Of a DNA stretch of 64,000 nt, positions 47,590 through 59,843 are shown piece after piece. Below the pieces are notes generated by a model that was given only the letters and a program-made list of their open reading frames with translations, was not told the origin of the DNA and ran no database searches. The translations under genes were made by a program, and so were the position numbers. The stretch's first letter is position 1, and the number at the start of each line of letters is the position of its first letter. The DNA is from Acestrorhynchus altus (Eukaryota > Chordata > Actinopteri > Characiformes > Acestrorhynchidae), in assembly GCA_034509495.1 (NCBI GenBank), contig CM067522.1, positions 7,671,923-7,735,922 of the forward strand. Direction: 5' to 3'.

Positions 47590-48031
47590 AGTGTTTTGAT
47601 TTCACATCCAAAACGATGCTCGTCATATATTTTCTTGTGCTGGCGTGGAATTCGCACGCATGTCAAAGCCTGTTGCGTCTCGCATTCAAATGCGAATCTG
47701 CTCACTCCCTTCGAGACGGCCACTGCTTCAGTCCCAATTATACTGACGCGTTTCCACCCATGGGCTTCATCAATGCGTCTCTTGTTTGCACATTTGAAGG
47801 GGAAGAAATGACCAAATTGGAGGTAATGACCAGGCTTCTGTGTCACTGTCGGAGCGACCTCTGGGTCTGGAACACTAAAAGCACACCCTGCGTGTGCTTT
47901 ATGGCCTATAAAGTGCTTGAGGTCATAGCCCATTAAAGGCTATTTGCGATGAAATCAGCATTGGCCGTATACGCTCCCTGACAGAAATGAGTGTTTATGG
48001 GAACCATTACACTTTCACCTGCAACCAGGTG
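47590..48031 (+). other. CpG-rich island with a short ORF of unknown meaning
   Basis: About 20 CpGs in 440 bases, unlike the CpG-poor surroundings. The ORF 47616-47936 (106 codons) starts with a hydrophobic MLVIYFLVLAWNSHA and has ten cysteines. A second frame then stays open from about 47920 (AICDEISIGRIRSLTEMSVY, GNHYTFTCNQ) to a perfect donor cag|gtgagt at 48030. This could be a broken secreted-protein exon, a diverged retrocopy or a small CpG island. I recognise no family. The opposite strand is also open (47577-47933). Confidence 0.35.
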
Positions 48032-49619
48032 AGTATAACATGCCAGTAATCCACATTTCACCACACAGAGAATTTAAAGTGATGGTCTGGCCAGGATTCA
48101 AGTCTACTCAAGTTTCCTCCACCCCAAAAGTAAAGTCAGCTTTTTAAGTTTTGCACTGGAATCAGTGCTTAATATAAAGTTTGTAGGCCACAAGATAGAC
48201 ACATGCAAACTGCATGCCTAAATCTTCCCATCAGCTAATTATATTTTGTCTAATAGACATGCATATCTAAGAATGAATAAAAGTGAGTCATAGATAAGAA
48301 TTGCTATTATGGAAACCATGTGCACCATTTTATTTGAGATCACCTGACAACCTGGTTTGAGAAGTGCAGTTTAGTTTAGTTCTGAAAGGATCAATCCTGG
48401 GGTCTGTTTTTGCCATACATACTGCTGCTCTCCAAGATGAATTCCATTGGACAATGATGACATGTTTCCTCTCAGATTGACTGACAGATTAATTCCACAG
48501 CACATTCTTAGCTCCCAACTCAATACTAAATTCAATACAGCTCCCTTTGCCTTACAAATGTTTATGATATTAAATAATAGACTAAAACCAGCTATATTAA
48601 ATTAAATAACAAAACTGAAATTTTGCTCTTGAAACTTCATTTTACATGCATGGTGTCTCTGTTGAACAATTTTAAACAAAATATTAACATTTTTAACCAG
48701 TTATCATTCCTTGCTGAAAAACTGAAAGCATTTACTAGTAGTTGGTTTCAGGTGCTGTGTTCTGGTATGTGATTGGTCAAGGTAGTTGTTAGAAGATCAA
48801 TCTTGTGAAAAGCATATACTGGTAAGCAAAGTGGTTAAGATAATTAATCAGTTTATCCCTTGACCAGCATAAAATATATTAGATGATAGATTATAAATTA
48901 TAAATTTAAACCATGATAAATATGATAGGTTTATCAGTATGAACAAGCTGGTTGTCGAGACGGTCATACTGCTCAGCCACCTTTGTTTGGTCATCCTCTT
49001 AGACTTGGTAAACCATCAAAATGAACTAAATATAAATGAGCATGCAGAAGAATTGATAATCAATTAAATTTGAAATAAAGGGGGAAAAGTGATCACTTAG
49101 ACACCCCCTCTGCCAGTTGTCTGCATAGCTATGCAAGTAATCCAGAAAGCAAGTCCAAGCTTAACTGCCCAAAAAACAACCAAGCAGTGCAAATACCCTC
49201 ATAAAATCCATAAAAGTCCCACCATGAAGGGCTGCTTTATCTTTACCACAATGGTTTGTGAAAACAGCAAAGCATCCAGCCACAATATTGCAAAAGGACC
49301 ATCTTTGAAGCACAAAACAAAACTGTAACATCTCCTTCCTGTAACTATCGCCTTTATAATCATAAAAATAATAATAAGCAATTTGCTGAATATAGTATTT
49401 TGATGTAAACACGGCATTTTATTTCTTAGCCAGCAGTCAAAAAAGGATACCCTCAGCTACATGTAAAGGTGGTTTGTATATTTGGGGAAGTCCTGTTATA
49501 AACAGAAAACTACAATAATAAAAATAGCATACATATATTTGCATGATATTGTTGCATATAAAATTTCAAATTTCCAACTGGGAGTTTACTGTGTGTGCAG
49601 CTGTCCAGACTGATGACAC

Positions 49620-50060
49620 ACAGGCTACAAGCTGGACTCAAGAAATAGCCCAGCAGTGTTTGTGTCAGGGTTTCTGTGGTGTTATTCTAAGTGTGGTTGT
49701 GGGGCAGGAGCTGACAGAAAGTAAAACACGGCTCTCCTGTGAGCGGTCAGAAAGAGTACAAGCCAAACAGAGCCCAGGGCCTGACCAGAGTGACCACAGC
49801 TGAAACCCTAGGTGGAGTAATAGCCTCTGATTTTGGGAGCTTTTGGTTTTGTGTTTTTTCTTTCTGTCTTTGGAGCATGTCTTTCCACCTGCTGTCTCTC
49901 TGTAATGAGCTTCTGTTTTTGTACGGAGCTCCACTTGCTGGCCCTTTCAGAAGCATCCAAATCTCTCAGCTCCAAAGCTCATAGACCAGTAGAAACCCCA
50001 TGGACAACATGTCTCTGGTCCAAGTACGTGTCTGTCCCCAAGCTGGATTAATTAAACTCT
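49620..50060. other. Intergenic block without a recognised gene
   Basis: Overlapping short ORFs on both strands, none with a domain. The composition is less AT-rich than the flanks. Confidence 0.35.
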
Positions 50061-51289
50061 GGCAAGTAGTTTAGCAAAGCTGGCCTAGTACAGAAGAACT
50101 ATTGGAGATAATCCATTTCAGTGCTTTTTGCTTCATTAAGAACTTGTAGATTCTTTGAGTGGTTCTTAATGACCCTTGTAAGTGAATACGAACATTGCTG
50201 TTAAGCATTTATAAATAGGTTTTAAATAGTACAAAAAGGTTCCAGCGAAGACATTAGGCTAATGGAGCTTAGGCACATAAACCAGGTCAGCGATGTTTCA
50301 AGAACTCACACCAGGCAGACAGGACTCAGGGGCAAACGCTGTACAAACTAAAAAAGTACAGACGGCCTCCACAGACTGAGGTCAGAACACAAAGAAAGGT
50401 AGAACACAGCAACAGACAAACACTGCTGAGGCATCATGAGAAAACTGTTTTTAATTGGACAGGAATTATATGATTAATTAAGTGTGGAAAATAATGTTAA
50501 TGTTAATGTTAATGAAATATTAGCCGTGTTTTCACCACACATAACAACCAGAAAATCTTTACTTTTAACTGTGTAACGTAAATCAAGTGATCTTTAACTC
50601 TTAGTACCCAAGATCTGCACTTTGTGGTGTAGTTACATTCCATTTTCTAGGCTTCACATTTCAGGATCAGAGTAACCTACAGACACGATACACATATAGC
50701 AAACTATGAGACCATATGAGACCTATCTAACCATGGACCATAATTACGTAATTGAGTAATCCAGCTCAGAAAACAGCTAAAATTCACTCATTACCAACTG
50801 AATCCCAGTTTAAATGCCAAATGAGCTTCTAGTGCATGTTTACCGTTTTGTCCATGCTCAATCTGCATGTACATCACAGGCCCAGATATTTTATTACAGA
50901 GGAAAATCTAAAAAATTTTTGCAATGCTGCATTAAGGCAATAAAACTCCTAAGATTACACTGGCCCACCTCTGTAAAACCAGTAGCCAAAAATATAAAAC
51001 TATAGCAATCTTTAGGAAGCTATAATTTATCTAATTTTAGCTTAATAATGAAAGTAAATGAAAGAACATCTCCCTGTTTCACATTCACCAACAATAAAAA
51101 AAAAAAAAAAGTTGTTCATACATTCCTCCATATCTTACTCTAAAGGTCTGGAAATATTATTTTACCTTTGTTTCTTTTCTCATCTTCTGTACTCTTTTTT
51201 TTATGAACTCCTATTGAATACTTATGACCCTGTGACCGAATGTTAAATTTAATGCCCAATTTAACACGGCTTTTCTTGCTGAACACCCT

Positions 51290-51600
51290 TTTGTTAGCCC
51301 ACTCCCCCTAATCCTCCAGCCAGGGGAGTTGGGTGTTGTTGATGACTGGAGTGTACCAGCGGAGCTGCTTTGTGTGTTAGTGACAGCGCTGGCCCCGGAG
51401 CTGTCAGGTCTCGCTGTCACACTTCTCAGCAGGCAGGCCACGGTTGGACCAGAGGAACCGCCAGGGGTCCGAAAGCCAGTGCTCCGCATGCCTAGGCTCA
51501 AGATGCCAGGCATGGTTGAGTAGCAACGAAGACCAATGGAGGCCACGCTTCTTGAAGAGTAGTTTCTTTGGGATGACACTCTCCCAGCAGGCAAATTGTA
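51290..51600 (-). other. GC-rich island with a 127-codon - strand ORF
   Basis: Sharp rise in G+C. The - strand ORF 51211-51594 begins MPAGRVSSQRNYSSRSV and is Ser/Gly/Thr-rich; the + strand is also open (51329-51523). No domain recognised. The lack of a CpG-independent coding signal means it may be a retroelement piece or a chance ORF in GC-rich DNA. Confidence 0.3.
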
Positions 51601-51889
51601 GTGGAGGGGTGAGGGGATTTGTTTACTACATAAACACCCTGCCCATAACAGTTAAAGTACTCATGTCTCTGAAAAAATGTCTTAGATTTTTCTAAATTAT
51701 AGAATATGGCATATAAAGAGTCTTTCAATACTGCATATTCAACATATGCAAAAAACATCTGTACTCTATATATAGCTGAAAAGGCATGAATGTTGATGAG
51801 TTATTTGAAATTACTAGATTGACTTGGATATTTATAATAGAAAGTTACTGTACAATGAAGTACACCATGTCCTTTATTATTTTTGTTAT

Positions 51890-52050
51890 TTATATAACTT
51901 ATTTTAAATTTAAATTAAATATATAACTCATTTTTCTCTATAACACAATAGCTGGGACAGTTATGTCATCACCCCCACCCCCTCTTGCTGATCAATCTGA
52001 GTCTGCATGCAGGTTGAGTATGTACAATGAACAATCTAAACCCTGTAAAT
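51890..52050 (+). mobile_element. Repeat family B, copy 4, left part
   Basis: Contains gttatgtcatcacccccacc then ccctcttgctgatcaatctg and gcatgcaggttgagtatgta. Its right half resumes at 53645 after a LINE. Confidence 0.6.
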
Positions 52051-53644
52051 AAAAGTCATTCTGAAACTTTATTTTACATAATATTACAGAATATCTACAG
52101 CTAAATGAACATGGGGAGATGGAAGAAATGTTGGACACTGTTGTTATGTTATAGCAATGTGTGGCGGTAAGCCCATGTGTCAGTAATCTGCTGAGAGCAA
52201 TGCTGGTTGCACAGACTAACAGCAGCAGGAAGGAAGGACCTGTGATACCATTTCTTCACACTTAGGGAGTCATTATGCAGCATGGATTCCAGCTTGGCTA
52301 ACATCCTTCTGTCTCCCACTACTTGCACTGGGTCTAAGGAGCTTCCCAGGACAGAACTGGATTTGTTCAGTCTCTTCCTGTATGCCATCAAAATACTGCT
52401 GCCCCGGGAGACACCATAAAAATGGTAGATGTCACCACTGTGTCAAAGATGGTCCTCAGAAGTGCTCCCTGCACTCCAAATGACATCAGTTTCTCATGAG
52501 TCTACTCTGGCGTCTTTTGTGTAGTGCAATGGTGTTTAAGTGAACACCCAGGTACTTGTAAGAGTCCACTCTCTCAATGTCCATTCACTGGATGTTTACT
52601 GGTGAAGTGGTGTGTCTGCACCTGCGGAAATCCACCACCAGTCAAAGAAGGTGAAGATGGCGATTTTAACAGTGTTCCCAGCTCTGTGTAGAAGAAGGTG
52701 TAGATGACAGCATCATCCACCTCAATGCCAGGTTGGTTGGAAAACTGAAGAGGGTTCATGGATGGACTCACCAGACGGCAGGGATGGGTAAGGACCAGCC
52801 TCTCCAGCAACTTCATCAGATGAGAAGTCAGTGCCACCAGCCTGCAGCTGTTGAGGTCCTTTTGGTGCAATGTTTTTGGTACAGGTACCACACAAGATGT
52901 TTTCCACAGTTATGTTAGTCTTCCCAGCTTCAGGCATATGCTGGACATGTGTTCCACGACCCTGCACAGGACTTAAGGAGCCTGGTGCTGATGTCATCCG
53001 AACTTACAGCTCATCTTGATTTTCCTAGGCTCGTTCCTCACGTGGGCATTTGTGAAGGATAGACATGAGCAGGGGAGCCAGGTGCTAGAATGTGTGAATG
53101 GCAGATTGGAGCTGCCAGCTGATGTGAGCTGAGAGTTGTTGAGAAGTGCAGAGGGCAGCATGCAGGTAACGTCCCAGAGTGAGGGTTTAGCAGGCATATC
53201 AGTGTGGAGTTGAAAAACAGATTCAAGTCTTTCTCCCACTTCTTGTCCTCCACTACCTGGGAGTCGGGTTCTTTTGCCTTTCCAAACTCAACTGACATTT
53301 TCATGCTGTAACTGTTCCTCCAGCTTCCTCCTGTAGTTGATTTTCTCTAATTTTCCTTATCAGCTCCCTCTGCACAGCTTTCAGCTCATCCTTGTCACCT
53401 GACCTGAAGGTCCTCTTCTTTTCTTTTAGGAGAGCCTTTATGTAAGGATTCATTCATGGCTTGTTGTTGGAGAAACACTGAATTGTCTCAGTGGGGACAG
53501 TGTTCTCCATACAGAAGTTGACATAGTGCATTATACAGTGAGTGAGACTGTGACACTATCCTGCAGAGTCTCTTCAGATTTCTTGGACCATTTCTTCACC
53601 ATGCGGGTCACTGCTGGTTCTCTGTGTACAAGATGAATTATGGT
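52051..53644 (-). pseudogene. Rex1/CR1-like LINE remnant
   Basis: On the - strand, 52574-52891 gives VPVPKTLHQKDLNSCRLVAL, TSHLMKLLERLVL, then PSMNPLQFSNQPGIEVDDAV: the N-terminal RT blocks of Rex1/CR1-type elements. 52149-52391 gives RKRLNKSSSVLGSSLDPVQV, DRRMLAKLESML and KWYHRSFLPAAVSLCNQH, the C-terminal end of ORF2. The YADD block and most of the RT core between them are deleted, and the frame changes several times. Confidence 0.8.
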
Positions 53645-53855
53645 CAGCTCATCAAAACTAGGATTTAATTCATTTGGATTTGAGTACATTTTCTGGGCTG
53701 GAAATGTTACGTAGGGTAAGTCTTGTAGTTTGTTATGATATGTGTATCATATCTGCAGGTTCCGATTTGTTGCTGATTTATGCAGCCAAGATAAAATCAT
53801 ATAACTGCCTGCAAAGTGCAGATCTCAGGTCATAAGAGTTGAAAGACCAACCAAT
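53645..53855 (+). mobile_element. Repeat family B, copy 4, right part
   Basis: Contains aaaactaggatttaattcat, ttttctgggctgg, cttgtagtttgttatgatat and gcaaagtgcagatctcaggt, matching the right half of copy 1 in order. Confidence 0.65.
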
Positions 53856-54179
53856 GTAAAAATGCAACAGTACACTACACTGTAGATTGATCATTTTATT
53901 ATTTGATAAAATTCCCATTAGAAATTGCAGGAATGCACAATATTTTTCCAATGTATAATATTTTTAAATGTATATGTTTTTTTTGTTAAATATAATGATT
54001 TAACAAAATCCAAATTGGGGTTGCATCTGAATTCAATGTAAATAATAAAAATCACCATCATGAAATAAGACAATTGAAATGATTATTAAATAAATAAATA
54101 AATCATTTAAATAAGGGAGGTCTCCTGTGGACACCTGTCCAGTAGCCAGTACAGTAGCACATCATGTGGCACAGATGAA

Positions 54180-54560
54180 TGACTCTACCCATTTCCTCTT
54201 GCTTTCATCTCCCACCTAATCCTTTGTTTGCGCAGCTCTCAGTCTTGTCATCGTAGTTTGTTTAGGTCCCTTGCCAGTCTTAACAGAGCCCTTCTCCTTG
54301 CATTTACTGCAACAGCCCTTTGAAATCCAGCTGCTGAGAGATTTGCAGGGCCCACCGTCTGCAGCCATGAGCCTATTTGCTTTGTAGAAATGATTAAGGT
54401 TGGGATGGTTTTTTTTTCACCCTCATGTTTGGGTGCTACCCATGTGCTCTTATTTTCAAGGCTCAAACAACTGAAAAGTACAAAGGAATGCTATATCATA
54501 GCCTTTCCAGGCAAGGGAAGAGGCTCCAGGAGTAAATTATGCCGGAGGCAAGTGTCTAGT
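54180..54560. other. Candidate conserved non-coding block
   Basis: Non-repetitive and information-dense (tttgaaatccagctgctgag, ctccaggagtaaattatgcc), with no coding frame of note. Conservation is inferred from texture only. Confidence 0.3.
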
Positions 54561-55149
54561 TTTCCAGTTTGACCTTGGATTCCTCTACAAGGTTTGTGGT
54601 TGGTTCAACATATACAGTACAATTAGCATATTGCCTCATAGGATAATGAACTGCATTATTATAGTGTATTAAAAATCAAATATCAAAAATCAAATATCAA
54701 ATAAATAATTAAAGAAATTAAAACCCTTTCATTTCAACCAGTTGTTAGCTGAATAGATTGTTGCTAATACAGAGAACAATATATTGTGATTGACTCAACC
54801 TTTAGGCCAAATTTGTGGGATGTTTTCATTTGACATACTTTTATTTGTCGAAATATAAAAGTATTTATAGGAGACTGTCACACGTGCTAGATCTTCTTAT
54901 CAGGAGATCTTAGGCTACTCATTGGTCTTCAATTGAGATGTAAAAATGAACAGAATTTAAATACAAAAACAAACACACATTTTTTGCTTCTGAACATGTT
55001 ATGTATGTATATAAGAGATCAGTAGTAGATAATAGATAATAGATAGTTTTTTCTTCTAAACTTAAGACAGAGAATACAGTGGTTGTAAGCATTTGTCTTT
55101 GTTATTAACTATTATAATCATAGCCATTATCAGATGTGTTGACAGTGCT

Positions 55150-55530
55150 GTATGGTACTGTTAAAGCCAATAAATCCATCCACAGCCATAACCAGCTGCT
55201 TTCAAAGAAAATGGGGACTAAGTCATGATTTGAACAGATCCCTGATGGTCATTAAGACAGGGATGGGCATTGGGTGTATTATCATGTCCCAGCTCTGGAA
55301 GGACATGATGACAACCTTGGCCAAGAGTGACGACTTCATTCTCTTTGCTTTAGCCTTCAGCAGAGGTAAAAGTCCTGCTGACAGGGTGAGACATAGACAT
55401 TTTTCTATGGTCTCAGCTGCAAGGTCAATGACTCATACCAGAGAGTGTCACCAACAGTCCAGTTCTGACAGTTTAATATTTATGCTGTCAATTACTAAGA
55501 CTAACCCATGCAATTACTGAGGTGGGTTTG
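55150..55530. other. Candidate conserved non-coding block
   Basis: Non-repetitive; includes atttatgctgtcaattacta and catgcaattactgaggtg (homeobox-type TAATT cores). The + frame 55152-55520 is open for 122 codons but shows no domain. Confidence 0.3.
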
Positions 55531-55588
55531 GACAGATGTGCAGAGGGAAGAGAAAGGGGGCTTTTGTTTTACATTGGGTGGAACTCAA

Positions 55589-55590
<2 letters not shown>

Positions 55591-55650
<60 letters not shown>
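55591..55650. repeat. (CT)n microsatellite, 30 units
   Basis: Uninterrupted dinucleotide run creating spurious SLSLSL and ERERER ORFs. Confidence 0.97.
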
Positions 55651-55654
<4 letters not shown>

Positions 55655-56399
55655 AGTTGTCCTGCTTAGAGTTGACCCACATTTTTTATACTTCACTTTT
55701 TATTCACTGGACAGAGTTTTAATAGATGTGGTGAAATAATATTGCAACCTATTTTATATTTTTATGCTAACAGGTGGTGATGTTAATTTCTGTTAGGTTG
55801 TTAAACTAATTATGGAAAATTAGGCAAAATAAGCAACAACACTGAGACACTGCAAAAAGTAGCAACATAAAAATGACTACAGCTAATCTAGTCAATGAGC
55901 AAATTAGTTAATAGGAAACATACAACCCAAGCTAATAAAAAAAAACCCATGAATTTTAATCTTCATAATCCTTAAGTATCTGTATGTGGCAGGCACAAGT
56001 CTCAGAACAATTTACTCAATATTTACTGGATACTTTTTAGCACTTACTGAATGGTTTAAGGAGTAAACGAATAATTTGCAGTTTCAGAATTATTTAGTCT
56101 GGTTAAAATATATAATTCATAGTAATTACTTACAGAAGTATACTAAATATTTTATACCCATTAGTGAATAATTTATAGATGTTACTGAACTTATAGGAGT
56201 TGTTAAATAATGTATCATTTATAGCTGTGCTGTAATTATTGAAATAATTTACTCTAGTTACCCTAGTTACTATTTTAATTAATACATTATTAAAAGTACC
56301 TTTTGTATATTTTATAGCACTTACTGAATAATGTTGACTGAATCAGTAAAGTAGATACAGAAACCTTAAACCTTAAAACCTTAAACCTGTCTTTCATTA

Positions 56400-56680
56400 A
56401 GCAGATTTTTGTACCAGATGAAAATCTTCAGGAAATGCTTCATGCAGTGTTTCGACCTGATGCTCGCAAACTCGTAGCCCAGGGGCAGGGCTGACCTGTT
56501 CAGGAAAAAATCTTGCCTTGTGTTAACATGCAAACTGACTGCAGAGAATGGAACTCATGTCTGCTTTGGCCCCCGGAGAGAGTCTGTTTAAATTACAGGT
56601 GACATGGCTGCCATGGAGATGATGCCAAAACCTACTACTGCCAAAAACCAAAGCACTGCTGCTAACTCTCCTTTAATCAA
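56400..56680. other. Candidate conserved non-coding block
   Basis: Non-repetitive block with ggaaatgcttcatgcagtgt and taaattacaggtgacatggc amid AT-rich sequence; no coding frame. Confidence 0.25.
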
Positions 56681-57251
56681 CATACTTTATTCAGATATGG
56701 ACAGTAGAATTAGTTCCATATGAACAATTCCATGAACTAAAACATCATTTTAATAGGTTTCCACTCCTCTCAGTAGTTTCAAATATTCATATTATATAAT
56801 ACTGAATATTTGTAAGGAAGGTAATCTACCTGAGAAATCAGAGAAAACTGTGGTTAGGAGTACACATGCACTAAGAAATCTGATTACTATCCTAAAAGTC
56901 CAGTTCTCTTGATCTGGTTTCTAAATCTCACTATTTACGTGACCACTTGAATAATTGGATAGCTGTTGTTTCCAAACAGATCGTTGATGGTTAAGTCATT
57001 CAGAGTGATTATTTAGCAAAAAGATACATGTTATTCAGGGAACTTTTATTGACATTTCAAGTTTCAGTTACTGAGGTGCAGAGGTTAGAAAGGGTTCTTG
57101 TTTCCTTAGTAGTACGGCATGGTTTGGTAGAGGGGTGCTGGAACTATCACTGACAAGCTTAGTTGAGAAATGTAAGCGTGCTAAGGCAGGTTGAGAAATC
57201 ATATTACTAGTCAAAAGATGAACCATTTAAAGCAGCAGCACCAGTGAAAAA

Positions 57252-57660
57252 TGTCACACGGAGGGAGCAGGACATGGACGTAGGTACAGGTAAAATGGAT
57301 TATTAGCAAAAGAAACAAAGCACAAAATAAACAAAACAGAACAATAAAACAAAATAGAAAATCCACAGAGACAAAGGGAATGGCCAAACTAAACTATACA
57401 GAATTAAAAGCCGAGAGAAAGGGTAACAAAACATAACAAACCAATCTGACTGGGAGCACAAAAGCCAAAGCACATGTGATGGCAGTGAACATATACATGC
57501 ACAACAACAGAACAAAACATACTGAAACAAAAGGCTACTTATACAAAGACTAGACACACCTGGAGAAGATAACAAGAGGACATGGCTACTAAGGAGGTAC
57601 AGGTGGGAACACTGATGACAGGAGGAAACAAGACAGAAACACAAGAAAGCCATGTGCTGG
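57252..57660 (-). mobile_element. Solo LTR-like unit, copy 3
   Basis: Begins TGTCACACGGAGGG, so the - strand ends CTCCCTCCGTGTGACA. Shares (- strand) ctccaggtgtgtctagtctt and cctttgtctctg-like blocks with the other three units. The other end (near ccatgtgctgg) is less clear. The 116-codon - strand ORF 57303-57653 is a low-complexity reading of this T/C-rich unit, not a gene. Confidence 0.5.
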
Positions 57661-58079
57661 AAAAGGTGCAGAACTTTATCATCTTCATATATTATTAAAG
57701 TAGAAGATTTGGATTCTTCATTCAGTAGAAATGATTATAATAATTAGAAGACAGTAAAATCATCTGTAATTGAGAAGTTAAGAGGGTTTAGACTGCTGTA
57801 CATACCTGACTATATAATGCGCACCTTCCCAATGAAGGCCAAAACTAACTTGCCTTTTTTGGACTGTGACATGGAAATTTGCATCCAATTAACCACACAG
57901 TAATAGCTTTTAATTAATGTTCTTCTTTTGTATGATGCTTCGCTGAGACTGAACCAACCAGTAAGTGCCAGCCTGAGGCTTTAGGTCTGCTGCACCAATG
58001 GTACAGGTTCAGATGGAACCTTTGGAGTTCACTAGATTCTATTTTAACAACCTGATTACACACACAGAAAAAAAGAAGC

Positions 58080-58640
58080 ATAAAGAGGGAGGTGTAGTTT
58101 TCCAGGACCCAAGAGAGGGGCGTACCTCCTCCAAGCTGGAGCCCCTGAAAGCTGGCGGTGGGACTGGATAATTACAGAGAGACGAGGGCCCCCTGCCAGA
58201 ACAGCGTCAAAAACAGCACTTCCACCTGAGCCATGTCATTTCAACTTTGATTTATCCACCAGTGAAAGGATTCCTTGTAAGCCTTAAATAAATTTTAATT
58301 GCAATAAGCTGGTCAATGCAGCAACTTTCCTTTTCTCACCCCCACCCTACTTCACCCCCTACCCATCCTTTTTGCCTTTCCTTGATTTTCGTCTGGGAAC
58401 TTTGAGGGGATTAGGTATTGGAAGTTTGAGAGTGGGTGGGTGAAGAATTTGTTGGAAGATATTTGGCTCCAAGTTGGTGAAAAACTACAAGCCCATTGTT
58501 TTTATCAAATGGCTTTTTGATGCAGCTGTCACAAAAGTGACCATTAGCATGCGTTTCCTGTGAGAGCTGGTTGTAGTGCGGAAGCTAAATGGGTTTATAA
58601 TTCATGCCGTTAGTGCAGTCCCAAGGTCAGATGTCACACA
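58080..58640. other. Candidate conserved non-coding block, strongest in window
   Basis: 560 bases without repeat, with dense motif-like stretches: gactggataattacagagag, aaattttaattgcaataagc, tttttgatgcagctgtcaca and gctaaatgggtttataattc. No ORF is sustained. The texture is that of vertebrate developmental enhancers. Confidence 0.4.
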
Positions 58641-59401
58641 GTAAAATTACTCTCAGATTTGGGATTGGACACAGACTTAGCTATAAGCACATATTGCAAC
58701 ACAAATGGCTCACAGGCTTTACTTCAGCATAGCTGTACTTTGTCTCTCAGAAAGCACCAAAGCAATTCTAGCAACAGCCATGGTGCCAGCAGATTAGGAG
58801 CAGCCAAAGCTGCCAGACTCCATCACAAACCACCAATCAACATATTTAGTGGTGCACACATTCCCTTAGTCATCCCCCTTAGCAATAGTGCATTCTCTGG
58901 GTTCTTGTTAAGTCATGTTGTGGCATTTATGGGTTTTCTACGCTTTGTTCCTGTGTGGTTTTCCAGCCTGTTCAAAGTCGTAGAATTCACTGTTGTGGGA
59001 TGTCGTGTTGCAAAAAGGGATGTAAGAGTGGATCAGACTACAAATTTGTATCATTTGTGAAAACCAGAAATCATTTTTGATAAACAATCCAGTACAGTGA
59101 CAGCAGGGTAATTCTTGGCAGGGTAATTCAAGGCTTGAGATGTAGCATAATGGCACAAGACTGAGGCCTACTGTAGGGTCAACAAGAGAAAATGAATCTC
59201 TTTGGTATTTCTTTATGCTTTAATGCATTTTGCAATAAAATGATTACATTTTAAGTGTTACATTTATGAGAGAAATTAGTGTTTGTGAAACTTTAAGTGC
59301 CAAAAAGAATTGCATTTATTCAATATTTTAAATTGTTCTTTGACATATGAGTGGTATATATTATAGACTTCAGTTGGGGTGAAAAAAAGCTCAAACTCAA
59401 A

Positions 59402-59716
59402 TGGTCATGTACCTGTCCTGTTCTTCTCTGGTCTCGTCCTTGTTTTGTTTATCTCCTCTTGTGCTTCTGAGCGCATGTCCTGTCTCCACCCATTCCAAGT
59501 CCCTTTTGTCATCATGTCCAGATGTTGGTAATTATGTCCGTTATTTACGTCCTTCTGTTTCAGGCCGCCCTTGTGTGTCTACTGGTTATGTCTAGTGGTC
59601 GTTATGTTATCTTTTGTACCTGTTTATCTAGTTTCATGTATCTTTGTTATCTGGTCATAGTCAATAAAGCCCTGCAAGTACTTCCGCTTCATCATACATT
59701 CATCGCGTTCCTGACA
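59402..59716 (+). mobile_element. Solo LTR-like unit, copy 4
   Basis: Begins TGGTCATGTACC and ends GTTCCTGACA. AATAAA lies at 59663-59668, near the end as in an LTR R region. Shares cttgttttgtttatctcctc with copy 2 and tgcaagta...gcttc with copy 1. Confidence 0.6.
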
Positions 59717-59843
59717 AAATATTTAAGCCTATATACAACCATGTTATTTTGCCTCAGGATTAAATGTTTGGTTAGTAAAACATTGCGTGAATTTCCTGCA
59801 TGTTGCCTTTTTGCTCTTAGAATGTTCCATCCAGTTTTGAACA

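Noticed and set aside
57303..57653. 116-codon - strand ORF rich in Cys, Leu and Ser
   Set aside because: It reads through a T/C-rich LTR-like unit; the composition explains the hydrophobic look and there is no domain.
58659..59060. 133-codon + strand ORF, briefly suspected of carrying a zinc-finger-like VVGCRV segment
   Set aside because: Only one motif-like scrap, no ordered Cys/His spacing, no splice context; treated as chance.
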